This document shows positions 36,814 through 44,821 of a stretch of 64,000 nt of DNA, in pieces (the stretch's first letter is position 1; each line of letters opens with the position of its first letter). The translations under genes were made by a program, and so were the position numbers. The stretch is taken from NCBI GenBank assembly GCA_900545215.1, contig UQXW01000005.1:1-64000 (forward strand). The letters are read 5' to 3'. The stretch is from an uncultured Bacteroidota bacterium (lineage in GTDB: Bacteria > Bacteroidota > Bacteroidia > Bacteroidales > P3). The notes below the pieces were generated by a model that was not told the origin of the DNA, searched no databases, and was given only the letters and a program-made list of their open reading frames with translations.

Positions 36814-37176
36814 ATGATAGACAAACAAGCGAACAAACAACTGTCCAAAGCATTGAAATGCAAAGAACGCAAACCGGGTTGGTGGGCGAGACGAAGCAGA
36901 AAGAAATTGATAAATGATATTTTGGAAGCTTTGGCAGAATACGACATCAAATCGGCGTGGGCTCACAAGGCTTTTGTGTCGGCAGTCGAGAAAAGGCCAA
37001 AGAACATAAGCATATATGTGGAGTTCTCGACCAAGGTGACCGAAGGACTTGCAGAAAAAGTCGGTATGGAGATGGATAAGGCGATAGCAAAGAAACGTAT
37101 AGACGTAATAAATGTGGAAACTTTGCTTCCTGCCGTGAAAGAGTTTGTTTTCAAAGACGTAGAAAAGATTTTGTAG
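36814..37176 (+). CDS. Small basic protein with a possible degenerate nucleotidyltransferase-like fold
   Basis: No clear family. The 120-residue protein has a basic N-terminus (CKERKPGWWARRSRKK), then a helix, the strand SIYVEF, and a C-terminal block RIDVINVETLLPAVKEFVFKDVEKIL. The last block resembles the end of MNT-type minimal nucleotidyltransferases (VDLVT...L...I..E). The catalytic GSxxxG and DxD signatures are absent, so if the relationship is real the domain is inactive. It lies between rnfA (28 bp) and the glycosyltransferase gene (6 bp), so it may be transcribed with the latter. Confidence 0.5.
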   Translation: MIDKQANKQLSKALKCKERKPGWWARRSRKKLINDILEALAEYDIKSAWAHKAFVSAVEKRPKNISIYVEFSTKVTEGLAEKVGMEMDKAIAKKRIDVINVETLLPAVKEFVFKDVEKIL

Positions 37177-37182
37177 AGAACG

Positions 37183-37962
37183 ATGCGGATTTCTGCGGTT
37201 ATAATCACCTTGAACGAGGAAGCAAATCTTGCAAGGTGTATTGCATCTTTGCAAGGTATTGTTGATGAAGTGGTGGTTGTGGATTCTTATTCGCAAGACA
37301 ATACACGGGCAATAGCGGAAAGTTTTCCAGATGTGAAATTCTATTCTCAAAAATGGATGGGGTATGCGGGGCAAAAGAACCATGCGAACTCGTTAAGTTC
37401 GTATGATACGATTTTGTCGATAGATGCCGATGAGGTTTTGTCGAAAGATTTGCAGAACAGCGTAAAAGAGATAAAGAAAGAGGCGGAAAACAAAAATCGT
37501 GTTTTTGAAGTGTCTCGCCTGACGAACTATTGCGGGCATTGGATAAGGCATTGTGGCTGGTATCCCGATAGAAAAATCCGCATATTCGACAGAAGAAGTG
37601 TTCGGTGGCAGGGAGACTTCGTGCATGAAACCCTGTCTTTGCCGCAAGAAGTGGAAATAATCCGTTTGAAAGGCGACCTGCTTCACTATTCCTACAAAAA
37701 TGCTTCCGACCATGTCAAACAATTTGACAAATTCACCACTCTTACAGCGATGGAAGCCAATAAGAAAGGAAAGAATGTGCGTCTCATCGGATTAATGATG
37801 CGACCTAAATGGAAATTCATAAGAGACTTCGTTTTCAAACTCGGCTTTTTGGACGGTTATGCAGGCTATCGTGTTTGCAAGATGTCGTCATTTGCGACTT
37901 TCTTGAAGTATGCGAAACTCAAAGAACTTAATGAGAATGACAATACTGATAAGCAGAACTGA
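37183..37962 (+). CDS. Family 2 glycosyltransferase, LPS-core type
   Basis: The GT-A enzyme begins with the nucleotide-sugar strand ISAVIITLNEEANL and has the metal-binding region SIDADEVLS. The segment HWIRHCGWYPDRKIRIFDR is typical of the WaaE/KdtX-like glucosyltransferases that modify the inner core of lipopolysaccharide. At 259 residues it has the family length. It probably works at the cytoplasmic face of the inner membrane. Its 3' end overlaps the heptosyltransferase-like gene by about 26 bp, which suggests coupled expression. Confidence 0.88.
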   Translation: MRISAVIITLNEEANLARCIASLQGIVDEVVVVDSYSQDNTRAIAESFPDVKFYSQKWMGYAGQKNHANSLSSYDTILSIDADEVLSKDLQNSVKEIKKEAENKNRVFEVSRLTNYCGHWIRHCGWYPDRKIRIFDRRSVRWQGDFVHETLSLPQEVEIIRLKGDLLHYSYKNASDHVKQFDKFTTLTAMEANKKGKNVRLIGLMMRPKWKFIRDFVFKLGFLDGYAGYRVCKMSSFATFLKYAKLKELNENDNTDKQN

Positions 37963-38950
37963 CGGAATAGGGGATGTGGTGTTGACTTTGCCGTTGGCAG
38001 GAGTTATAAAGTACTGTTTTGCAGATGCAAGGGTGTTATTCCTCGGCAGAACCTACACCGAAGCTGTCGTAAGCATGTGTGAAGCTGTCGATGAGTTCCT
38101 GGATTGGGACGAATTGGCAAAAGACGAGAGCAAAACCGTTAATTTGTTGCAGACAAAGCAAATAGATGTTGTTTTACATGTGTTTCCGAATAAAGAAGTG
38201 GCAAAATTATGCAAGCAGGCAGGTATAAAGTCTCGTGTAGGGACGTCTCATAGGATCTATAATTGGTTATTTTGCAACAAATTGGTTCATTTTTCCAGAC
38301 GAAACTCCAATGAGCATGAGGCAGTGCTGAATTTGAAATTATTATATCCGCTTACGAAGAGAGAGAGCAGAATTACGGTTGAAAATATATGCGATTACGT
38401 TCATGTAAAGGCTGTGAAAGTTCCTTCTTGTGCCGATAAATTGTTGGAAAACAGTCGATACTTCAAATTGATTTTGCATCCTAAAAGCAAAGGCAGTGCA
38501 AGAGAATGGGGATTGCACAATTTTCGATTGTTGATTGAGGCTTTGGATAAAACAAAATTCAGAATTTTCCTTTGCGGAACAGAGGAAGAGGGACAACGGT
38601 TCAGGGAAGAATTACTTTCTGAGACTGATGAAAACGTCTATGATTTGAGTGGAAAGCTATCTTTGGAGCAGTATATAAGTCTTATAGCCGATTCCGATGC
38701 TCTTGTGGCTGCAAGTACCGGGCCTTTGCATATAGCTGCCATATTGAACAAGCATGCCATAGGATTATATCCGCCCATTCGTCCCATGAATCCCGAACGT
38801 TGGCAACCGATAGGCAGAAAGGTGAAAGTCTTTTGCAAAGACAAGGTATGCAATTCTTGTCGGAAAACGACATATTGCTCTTGTATGCAGAGCATAAAGC
38901 CGAAAGAAGTGGCAGAGTATCTTTCGAATCTTTGCAAGGAAAGGTTCTGA
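37937..38950 (+). CDS. Family 9 glycosyltransferase (heptosyltransferase-like)
   Basis: The GT-B enzyme has the N-terminal signature ISRTDGIGDVVLTLPL and the C-terminal donor-site pattern SLIADSDALVAASTGPLHIAA, both typical of LPS heptosyltransferases. The start at 37937 keeps the family N-terminus (MTILISRTDG); an ATG two codons earlier is equally possible. A Cys-rich tail (CKDKVCNSCRKTTYCSC) is unusual and might bind metal. It pairs with the preceding GT2 in core assembly. Its stop codon lies 2 bp from that of the convergent pth gene. Confidence 0.87.
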   Translation: MTILISRTDGIGDVVLTLPLAGVIKYCFADARVLFLGRTYTEAVVSMCEAVDEFLDWDELAKDESKTVNLLQTKQIDVVLHVFPNKEVAKLCKQAGIKSRVGTSHRIYNWLFCNKLVHFSRRNSNEHEAVLNLKLLYPLTKRESRITVENICDYVHVKAVKVPSCADKLLENSRYFKLILHPKSKGSAREWGLHNFRLLIEALDKTKFRIFLCGTEEEGQRFREELLSETDENVYDLSGKLSLEQYISLIADSDALVAASTGPLHIAAILNKHAIGLYPPIRPMNPERWQPIGRKVKVFCKDKVCNSCRKTTYCSCMQSIKPKEVAEYLSNLCKERF

Positions 38951-38952
38951 TT

Positions 38953-39537
38953 TTATTTCCCGTTGAACATGTTCATCGTTCTGTCCATGCCGATGGTGGC
39001 AAAGGATTTGATTATGTCGCAACACATATCCAATTTGTTATCGACGACATTCCAATCCTCTCCTTCAATCTTTCCCAAGACGAAATCAATTTGACGTCCT
39101 TTCGCGAAGTCGTTTCCTATTCCGAAACGCAAACGGTTGAACTTGTTATGACCGAGGGCGGCAATTATATCTTTCAATCCGTTATGTCCTCCGTCGCTTC
39201 CGCCCATTCTAAGACGGATTGTTCCTAACGGCAATGCCAAGTCGTCAACAATAATCAGCAGATTTTCAATGGGTATCTTCTCTTTGTCGAGCCAATACCT
39301 CACAGCCTTGCCACTAAGGTTCATGAATGTTGTCGGCTTTATAAGAATCAATGTTCTGCCTTTTACCTTCACTTCTGTCATATAGGCGTGGCGTTCGACA
39401 GAGAACTCATACCGTGTATCTTTGCTCTCGATATTCAAACTTTCGACAAACCTGTCCAAAGCCATATAGCCTATATTGTGCCGTGTTTGCTCGTATTCTT
39501 TCCCCGGATTTCCGAGACCGACTATCAAATACTTCAT
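38953..39537 (-). CDS. pth: Peptidyl-tRNA hydrolase
   Basis: Pth frees tRNA from peptidyl-tRNA dropped by ribosomes. The 194-residue protein starts with LIVGLGNPGKEYEQTRHNIGY, where the catalytic His is in the TRHN segment, and contains KPTTFMNLSGKAV and DDLALPLGTIRLR with GGHNGLK. The ATG at 39537 fits the family; the upstream in-frame ATG adds eight atypical residues. It follows rplY in the order prs-rplY-pth. Confidence 0.96.
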   Translation of the reverse strand: MKYLIVGLGNPGKEYEQTRHNIGYMALDRFVESLNIESKDTRYEFSVERHAYMTEVKVKGRTLILIKPTTFMNLSGKAVRYWLDKEKIPIENLLIIVDDLALPLGTIRLRMGGSDGGHNGLKDIIAALGHNKFNRLRFGIGNDFAKGRQIDFVLGKIEGEDWNVVDNKLDMCCDIIKSFATIGMDRTMNMFNGK

Positions 39538-39550
39538 TACTTTCAAAAAT

Positions 39551-39580
39551 AAAGGCTGCACATATAAGTACAGCCTTGTT
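39551..39580 (-). terminator. Terminator-like hairpin between rplY and pth
   Basis: On the minus strand AAGGCTG and CAGCCTT pair around 12 bases, followed by TATTTTTG. It may reduce read-through from rplY into pth. Confidence 0.55.
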
Positions 39581-39600
39581 TGTTATTCTATTTGTTTGAA

Positions 39601-40158
39601 TTACTTTCCTGAACCACGAGTTGGTTTTACCCAAACGATGACGCTGGATTTTACATCCAACAATTCGACGTTCTCTATGCTCACTTGTTCTACCTTCACT
39701 CCTTGTCCGATTTCCAAAGAGCTTATGTTGACTTCTGCATATTGAGGAATGGCATCAGGCAAGCCCTTGACTCTCAATTTACGTATCTTCATCATCAACT
39801 TACCTCCTTGCAATACTCCGGGAGCTGTGCCTACTGTTTTTACAGGGATTGCAATCGAGATAGGCTTATCGTCGAATATTCTCAAGAAATCTGCATGCAA
39901 CACCTCGTCTGTTACAGGGTGATATTGGATTTCTTGAAGTATTGCACGGCATTTCTTACCGTCTATCTCCAATTCGACATAGTTAGTGTCAGGGGTAAAC
40001 AATAGCGGTTTGAATGCCTTTTGCGGCATGGTGAACCTTACTTGTTCTTGTTCTCCACCGTAGATTACGCAAGGCACCAAGCCTTGTTTACGTAACATCT
40101 TTGCATCTTTTTTCCCTACGTTCTCTCTTAGAAAACCACTCATAGATACTGTGTACAT
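39601..40158 (-). CDS. rplY: Large ribosomal subunit protein bL25 (CTC family)
   Basis: bL25 binds 5S rRNA in the large subunit. The 185-residue form has the RNA-binding N-terminal barrel (GKKDAKMLRKQGLVPCVIYGG and HADFLRI) plus the extra C-terminal CTC beta domain (IPVKTVGTAPGVLQGGKL). An alternative ATG five codons later (MSGFLR) cannot be excluded. The gene lies 36 bp after prs and upstream of pth, an arrangement often seen in bacteria. Confidence 0.93.
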   Translation of the reverse strand: MYTVSMSGFLRENVGKKDAKMLRKQGLVPCVIYGGEQEQVRFTMPQKAFKPLLFTPDTNYVELEIDGKKCRAILQEIQYHPVTDEVLHADFLRIFDDKPISIAIPVKTVGTAPGVLQGGKLMMKIRKLRVKGLPDAIPQYAEVNISSLEIGQGVKVEQVSIENVELLDVKSSVIVWVKPTRGSGK

Positions 40159-40194
40159 TGTTATTTGTATTTGTTGATTATTATTGCGGTATGG

Positions 40195-41181
40195 TTAGAA
40201 CCTTTCCACCACACCTTTTTGTTTTACTGCTATTTCGTAGAAATCGGCTATCGATTCGTAGTTCTCAACTCTCCTTATGGCTTCTGCAAATATGGAAGCG
40301 GTGGAAAGCACCTTTATTTTCTTGCTTTCTCTTCTCAAAGGAATGGTATCCGTTACTATAAGCTCTTCCATGCATGAGTTTTCGATTTTCTCCATCGCAT
40401 CACCACTCAATACGGCATGAGTAATCATCGCTCTCACACTTTGAGCCCCGCAGGATTTTATCAATTCCGCTGCCTTGCAAAGAGTGTTTCCCGTATCGAC
40501 AATGTCATCTACGAGAATTATATGCTTACCCTTGACATCGCCTATCAGTTGCATCGTACCGATTTCGTTAGGCTTGTTTCTCTGCTTGTAACACATTACG
40601 AAACCTGTTCCCAATGTTTTTGCGTATTGGCTTGCCCTCTTGGTTCCTCCCACGTCCGGAGAAGCGAACAATAAATCTTCCGTCGATATTTCCTGACCTC
40701 TCAAATAAGGAATGAAGATTGAAGATGCCAACAAGTGGTCGAGCGGAATGTTGAAGAAGCCTTGAATCTGGTCTGCGTGCAAATCCATGGTTATAACTCT
40801 GCTTACACCTGCCGCTTGCAACAAATCGGCAACCAATTTTGCTGCAATGGGAACTCTCGGCTTGTCTTTTCTGTCTTGACGAGCAAAGCCGAAATAAGGA
40901 ATTACTGCTATGATTCTTTGAGCAGAGGCTCTCTTGGCTGCATCTGCGAACATCAATAGCTCCATAAGGTTATCCGATGGAGCGAAAGTGGATTGAATGA
41001 TGAATACATCGCAACCTCTCAAATTTTGTTCGTAAGATGGTTGGAATTCTCCGTCCGCATATTGCAAAACGATTGACTTGCCGAGCGGTTTTCTATAAAC
41101 ATCGGAAATCTTTTTAGCCAAATACAGCGTTGCTCTTCCTGAGAAAAGTGCCGTTGTATCCTTCTGTTTGGTCTCTGACAT
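40195..41181 (-). CDS. prs: Ribose-phosphate pyrophosphokinase
   Basis: PRPP synthetase makes phosphoribosyl pyrophosphate for nucleotide, His and Trp synthesis. Visible signatures are the start region with SGRATLYLAKKI, YADGEFQPSYEQNLRG, the flexible-loop FARQDRKDKPR, the metal-site DLHADQIQGFF and the PRPP loop VDDIVDTGNT. Length (328 residues) is normal. A minus-strand promoter box lies 36-43 bp upstream, back to back with the tRNA-Leu promoter. Confidence 0.96.
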   Translation of the reverse strand: MSETKQKDTTALFSGRATLYLAKKISDVYRKPLGKSIVLQYADGEFQPSYEQNLRGCDVFIIQSTFAPSDNLMELLMFADAAKRASAQRIIAVIPYFGFARQDRKDKPRVPIAAKLVADLLQAAGVSRVITMDLHADQIQGFFNIPLDHLLASSIFIPYLRGQEISTEDLLFASPDVGGTKRASQYAKTLGTGFVMCYKQRNKPNEIGTMQLIGDVKGKHIILVDDIVDTGNTLCKAAELIKSCGAQSVRAMITHAVLSGDAMEKIENSCMEELIVTDTIPLRRESKKIKVLSTASIFAEAIRRVENYESIADFYEIAVKQKGVVERF

Positions 41182-41216
41182 AATTTTTCTACTAAGAATG
41201 GTTGACTTTCTGGCTG

Positions 41217-41224
41217 CAAAGGTA
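41217..41224 (-). promoter_or_regulatory. Promoter -7 box of prs
   Basis: TACCTTTG on the minus strand, 36 bp before prs. The intergenic A/T tract between it and the divergent tRNA-Leu promoter may be shared by both. Confidence 0.6.
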
Positions 41225-41262
41225 CGGACAATTTCCCGAACTGAAAAAAAAAAGCAAAACTA

Positions 41263-41293
41263 TTTGCAAGTTTGGAAAATTGTCGTACCTTTG
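41263..41293 (+). promoter_or_regulatory. Consensus promoter of tRNA-Leu
   Basis: TTTG at 41263-41266, exactly 19 bp, then TACCTTTG at 41286-41293. This is the same architecture as the tRNA-His promoter. Confidence 0.9.
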
Positions 41294-41309
41294 CAAACGC
41301 AAATCAGGA

Positions 41310-41393
41310 GCATCTGTGGCGGAACAGGTAGACGCGCTAGACTCAAAATCTAGTGGGATAAAACCCGTGCCGGTTCGATTCCGGCCAGATGTA
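41310..41393 (+). tRNA. tRNA-Leu (CAA)
   Basis: The acceptor GCATCTG pairs with CAGATGT (one G-T). The anticodon arm CTAGA-CTCAAAA-TCTAG gives anticodon CAA. A long variable arm (TGGGATAAAACCC) is typical of tRNA-Leu, and the T arm is CCGGTTCGATTCCGG. CCA is not encoded. Confidence 0.95.
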
Positions 41394-41400
41394 CAAAGCG

Positions 41401-41430
41401 GGAGCGAAACGGAAGGTTCGCTCCTTTTTT
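41401..41430 (+). terminator. Terminator of tRNA-Leu
   Basis: GGAGCGAA and TTCGCTCC pair perfectly around eight bases and are followed by six T. Confidence 0.92.
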
Positions 41431-41947
41431 ATTCCCTTTCTATTGATTAAAGCCTTAGTTTGCAATAGTGTAGTTCTATTTCAAGTCTTTCAAACAGGCT
41501 TGTGTTTTACTCGTTTCCGATAGTACTTTATCTATATTTCGTAAAGAGAATCTTTGTTTTGCATTGATGAAAAATAATGCAGGATAACAGAGAATAAGAA
41601 GCCGAGCAGTTGTTCCTAATCCTCTTCATCATGACTGAAAAGTCTGTTTTGGGAGGAAGAAAAACAGGCGTATAAAAATTTTTCGTGCTATTTTTCCTCT
41701 CTCCTTTATTATTCAGCCTTGCATTTCTTCGTAAATTTTTCTCGAAATTTCATCTTCCCAAAGCAAATCGAAGAAAGCCATTCCCGAAACGCCGTTTCGG
41801 GAAATTGAAACGCCGAAAGAATTTCTTAGAACGGCGTTTTAATTTTATCTTTCGGGCATTTGTGAGTTGCTTCTTTTGTAAGACTCTCTTTATATCGGTA
41901 GTTTGTGGTGGAAAATGTCGGATTTATTCGATAAAATGTAAAATATA
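41431..41947 (+). other. Non-coding stretch with one repeat copy
   Basis: No gene is supported here. An open frame starting at 41685 runs through the repeat and past the next promoter, but it has no family features and its middle is repeat-derived KRRF-type heptads. Apart from copy 7 of the 21-bp element nothing was recognised. Confidence 0.6.
41785..41860 (+). repeat. 21-bp-phased repeat element, copy 7 (intergenic)
   Basis: Units start at 41787 (AAACGCCGTTT), 41808 (AAACGCCGAAAGAA), 41829 (GAACGGCGTTT) and, weaker, 41850 (TTTCGGGC), with exact 21-bp steps. Confidence 0.9.
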
Positions 41948-41979
41948 TTTGTCAGATTGGAAAACATGTTGTACCTTTG
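41948..41979 (+). promoter_or_regulatory. Promoter of the membrane protein / HTH regulator pair
   Basis: TTTG at 41948-41951, 20 bp, then TACCTTTG at 41972-41979. It lies about 97 bp before the first ATG. Confidence 0.75.
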
Positions 41980-42075
41980 CAGCCGAATTGAAAAATGTAT
42001 CACTCTTTGCGATTTGTGAGGCTTCGATTGTGGAGGGTATGTTTTGAGAAGTCTCGGATTAAAAACAAATGCAAT

Positions 42076-42576
42076 ATGAAAAAATCGTATTTATTGCCCC
42101 GCGGTTTCAAAAAAGTGGGTATGGTGTTGGCGGTTTGTTGCCTCGCTTGGTTTACAGTGAATTGTCTTACAGACGAATCATTGGATTTCAAATTCAAAAC
42201 CTTTGCCCTGATTGGGGAGACTCCTTTCGCCCATGCTTCCGGAGATTCTTCTCAATCCTCATCTTCGTTTTGCAATATGGTGGAAACGAGTTTCGGCATG
42301 ACAATCGCTCCCGTTCTTATGCTTACAGCCTTTGTTTTCATCGCTTTTTCAAGGAACAGGACAGAGGATGAGTACATTATGAAGATAAGGGAACAATCCT
42401 TTGTTTGGGCAATGCTGGTCGGATATGTGATAATAGCCCTATTGACATTGCTCGTATTCGGGTTCGAATACCTTATGGTGATGATGTATGACATTTACAT
42501 CTTCCTGATACTCTTTATATGTAAATTCCATTACGAGATTTACAGACTGAAAAAGACGATGAGAGATGAAGAATAA
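42076..42576 (+). CDS. Small membrane protein paired with an HTH regulator
   Basis: I do not recognise a family. The 166-residue product has hydrophobic segments near residues 15-31, 73-92, 110-130 and 133-152, with a Ser-rich loop (SGDSSQSSSSF) after the first. The ATG at 42076 (MKKSYLLPRGF) begins close to the first helix; an in-frame ATG at 41995 would precede it with 27 polar residues. Its 3' end overlaps the XRE regulator gene by 11 bp, an arrangement seen for membrane protein/YgzD-type regulator pairs. Confidence 0.7.
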   Translation: MKKSYLLPRGFKKVGMVLAVCCLAWFTVNCLTDESLDFKFKTFALIGETPFAHASGDSSQSSSSFCNMVETSFGMTIAPVLMLTAFVFIAFSRNRTEDEYIMKIREQSFVWAMLVGYVIIALLTLLVFGFEYLMVMMYDIYIFLILFICKFHYEIYRLKKTMRDEE

Positions 42577-42772
42577 CATAAGAGTGGAACGGGCTGTACT
42601 TAGAATATCGCAACAGGAACTTGCCGAAAAGGTAGGCGTAAGTCGCCAAACGATAAATGCCATAGAACTCGGGAAGTATATACCTTCCGGATTGGTGATG
42701 CTGAAAATAGCTTCCGTATGCGGAAAAACGGTCGATGAGGTCTTCTCTTTGGAGGAAAGCGACTGGAAATAG
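42566..42772 (+). CDS. XRE-family helix-turn-helix regulator (YgzD-like)
   Basis: The 68-residue protein is a single HTH domain: VERAVLRISQQELAEKVG is the first helix pair and SRQTINAIELGKYIPS the recognition helix. The tail AASVCGKTVDEVFSLEE is typical of short Cro/YgzD-like repressors. It overlaps the membrane-protein gene and likely controls that operon, perhaps its own promoter. It was missed as a start only by length; the frame is clean. Confidence 0.92.
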   Translation: MKNNIRVERAVLRISQQELAEKVGVSRQTINAIELGKYIPSGLVMLKIASVCGKTVDEVFSLEESDWK

Positions 42773-42875
42773 CCGAAACAGGATAAAAATCCGAACAAGG
42801 TGAAAATGCGTATAAGTATTTGCAAACAAGATTTTTGTGGGATAAAATTGCGATTTTAAGCCCAAATATTCAAAG

Positions 42876-42910
42876 AAAAATCCGACAGCCGATGAGTTGG
42901 TCGGATTTTT
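42876..42910 (+). terminator. Terminator of the HTH operon (bidirectional shape)
   Basis: AAAAATCCGAC and GTCGGATTTTT pair over 11 bp with a 13-base loop. The T-rich end favours plus-strand termination, but the A-rich left arm could serve the minus strand too. Confidence 0.8.
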
Positions 42911-42949
42911 TCGATTTTTGAGGCCTTAAAGTCCGTGTTTTCGTGTGGC

Positions 42950-42983
42950 AAAAAAAAGAAAAGGACTTGTGGAAAGCAAGCCC
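42950..42983 (-). terminator. Terminator of the MFS transporter gene
   Basis: On the minus strand GGGCTTG and CAAGTCC pair (one G-U) around seven bases, followed by TTTTC and eight T. Confidence 0.8.
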
Positions 42984-43011
42984 TCTTCGTGTTATTCAAA
43001 GAAACTATAAA

Positions 43012-44379
43012 TTACTTCTTTATATTAGGTTCTTCCAAACCGTAACCTTTTCTCTTATCTTCAATCTTCAATAGAACACCAAAGATAAGTGCCAAAATGC
43101 CGAACGAAGCGAATATCGTCATAGGAACAACGTAACCGCCGGTACTTTCCAATACCTTTCCTATCAACAAAGGTACGAAGCAAAGACCGAGATTTTGAAC
43201 CCAGAAAATCAAGCAATATGCACTTCCTAATATCTTTTCGTCTATTATTTTCGGAACACTTGGCCACAAAGCTGCAGGAACCAAGGAGAAAGAGACTCCC
43301 AAAATAACTACCAAAAGCACTGCAAACCATTGTTTTGGGAATACAGGCAATACGAAAGCGAAGCACAAGTGGCAAGCTATCATTATAACAGCTCCTACCA
43401 TCAACATGGAAGCGCCTTTTCCTTTATTATCCAAGAATATTCCCAAAAGAGGTGTCAAACACATCGCAAGGATTGGGAAACAGCTGAATAGCTGGGCTCC
43501 GACTTCGGAACTTACTCCAAGGGTTTTTGATAAGAAGTCAGGGGCATAACGTTGGAATGGGAAGATTGCCGAATAGTAAAGAACGCAAAGTAAAGCAACT
43601 AACCAGAACATTTTGCTTCCGAAAACCTTTCCGAGGTCGCTCAAATGGAATTCGTCCTCAGGAGATTTTTCTTCCGTTGCCAAACCTGCTTGAACAAGTT
43701 GTTTGTCGAATTTCTTGTCCATTACGCTGAACACGATGAAGAATATCAAGCCTATACATAGCAAGCAAGCACAGAAAGCGACCGGAGCTACAATCGACCT
43801 GTCGAATTGGTTTGCAATGATTGGGGCTATCCACATAACAGCAAACACACCTAATCTTGCGATTGCCATTTCCAAACCCATTGCAAGAGCCATTTCTTTT
43901 CCTTTGAACCACTTTGCGATTGATTTTGAGACGGTTGTTCCCGCCATCTCGCAACCGCAACCGAATATCATGAAGCCCAAGCAAGCCATCTTGGCACTTC
44001 CCGGCATGGTTATCCACCATGAATTCAACCAATTACAGAATGCCGTGGCCTGAAACCACTCACTGATTCCGATATACTTTATCAACGCACCTATCACCAT
44101 CAAAGATGCAGACAAGATACCGGTGAAGCGTATTCCCATTTTATCGAGGATTATACCTGCGATGATAAGGAAACCGCATACGTTCAGGATATATTCGGAA
44201 GCGGCATACGTTCCGAATACTCCGCTGCTCCAACCGCGAGAACTCTCTATAAGCTCTTTCAGAGGAGACATGACGTCCACGAACATATAGCCGAAAAACA
44301 TCATCAATGCGATGAGGATTAGGGCTGACCAACGAGCTACGGGACTGTCGTTCAATAACTTTGTAAGTTTTTCTGTCAT
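43012..44379 (-). CDS. Major facilitator superfamily transporter
   Basis: The 455-residue protein has 12 hydrophobic segments in two halves, split by a charged cytoplasmic loop near residues 215-245 (EEKSPEDEFHLSD). The A-type motif between helices 2 and 3 reads GIILDKMGIRFTG. It resembles MFSD1-like and OFA/NarK-like carriers of Bacteroidota; the substrate cannot be told. It is monocistronic, with its own promoter and terminator. Confidence 0.85.
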   Translation of the reverse strand: MTEKLTKLLNDSPVARWSALILIALMMFFGYMFVDVMSPLKELIESSRGWSSGVFGTYAASEYILNVCGFLIIAGIILDKMGIRFTGILSASLMVIGALIKYIGISEWFQATAFCNWLNSWWITMPGSAKMACLGFMIFGCGCEMAGTTVSKSIAKWFKGKEMALAMGLEMAIARLGVFAVMWIAPIIANQFDRSIVAPVAFCACLLCIGLIFFIVFSVMDKKFDKQLVQAGLATEEKSPEDEFHLSDLGKVFGSKMFWLVALLCVLYYSAIFPFQRYAPDFLSKTLGVSSEVGAQLFSCFPILAMCLTPLLGIFLDNKGKGASMLMVGAVIMIACHLCFAFVLPVFPKQWFAVLLVVILGVSFSLVPAALWPSVPKIIDEKILGSAYCLIFWVQNLGLCFVPLLIGKVLESTGGYVVPMTIFASFGILALIFGVLLKIEDKRKGYGLEEPNIKK

Positions 44380-44411
44380 TATTGTTTGATTTTAATGTTA
44401 TTTCGGATTGC

Positions 44412-44419
44412 AAAGCTAT
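44412..44419 (-). promoter_or_regulatory. Promoter -7 box of the MFS gene
   Basis: TAGCTTTG on the minus strand fits TAnnTTTG, 33 bp before the start codon. Confidence 0.55.
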
Positions 44420-44775
44420 TACATTTTTCGCAGAAAACACTTGTTCGATATCGTTTTTTTGACTGCATGGCAGAAAGAGAACAACAAAATTCTCCTTATA
44501 CCATAATTATATGGCGGACGAAGTAAGAATTTCTGCTTTCTACTCTTTCAAACGCTTGTTTTCGTCATTGTTTTTCATGGAGAGAAGCGGTAGCTTGATG
44601 AAACGCCGTTTGGCGAAAATAAAACGCCGAAAGAATTATTTCAAACGCCGTCTCATTCATGCTCAAACGGCGTTTCGCTTTATGTTCATGAACTTGCGGG
44701 AAAATCCACACAGCTTTTTTCTATCGTTTGGCGAAAAAAAATCCCTCAATGCTGTGAAATTCCCAAATAAAATTC
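44420..44775 (+). other. Divergent intergenic region between MFS and secDF
   Basis: No gene is supported. An open frame from 44511 passes through the repeat (MKRRLAK-IKRRKNY-FKRRLIH) but has no other features. The region holds copy 8 of the 21-bp element. Confidence 0.6.
44599..44676 (+). repeat. 21-bp-phased repeat element, copy 8 (intergenic)
   Basis: Units start at 44601 (AAACGCCGTTT), 44622 (AAACGCCGAAAGAA), 44643 (AAACGCCGTCT) and 44665 (AAACGGCGTTT). The last step is 22 bp and the others 21. Confidence 0.92.
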
Positions 44776-44783
44776 TATCTTTG
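44776..44783 (+). promoter_or_regulatory. Promoter -7 box of secDF
   Basis: TATCTTTG fits TAnnTTTG, 38 bp before the start codon. Confidence 0.6.
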
Positions 44784-44821
44784 CAACTTCAAAAACATGT
44801 GTACTTATAAGACAGAGTAAT

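Noticed and set aside
41685..42047. Open frame with KRRF heptads upstream of the membrane protein gene
   Set aside because: The heptads come from repeat copy 7, the frame runs across a consensus promoter, and nothing else in it looks like protein.
44511..44810. Open frame with KRRL/KRRK heptads before secDF
   Set aside because: It is produced by repeat copy 8 and covers the secDF promoter; no family features.
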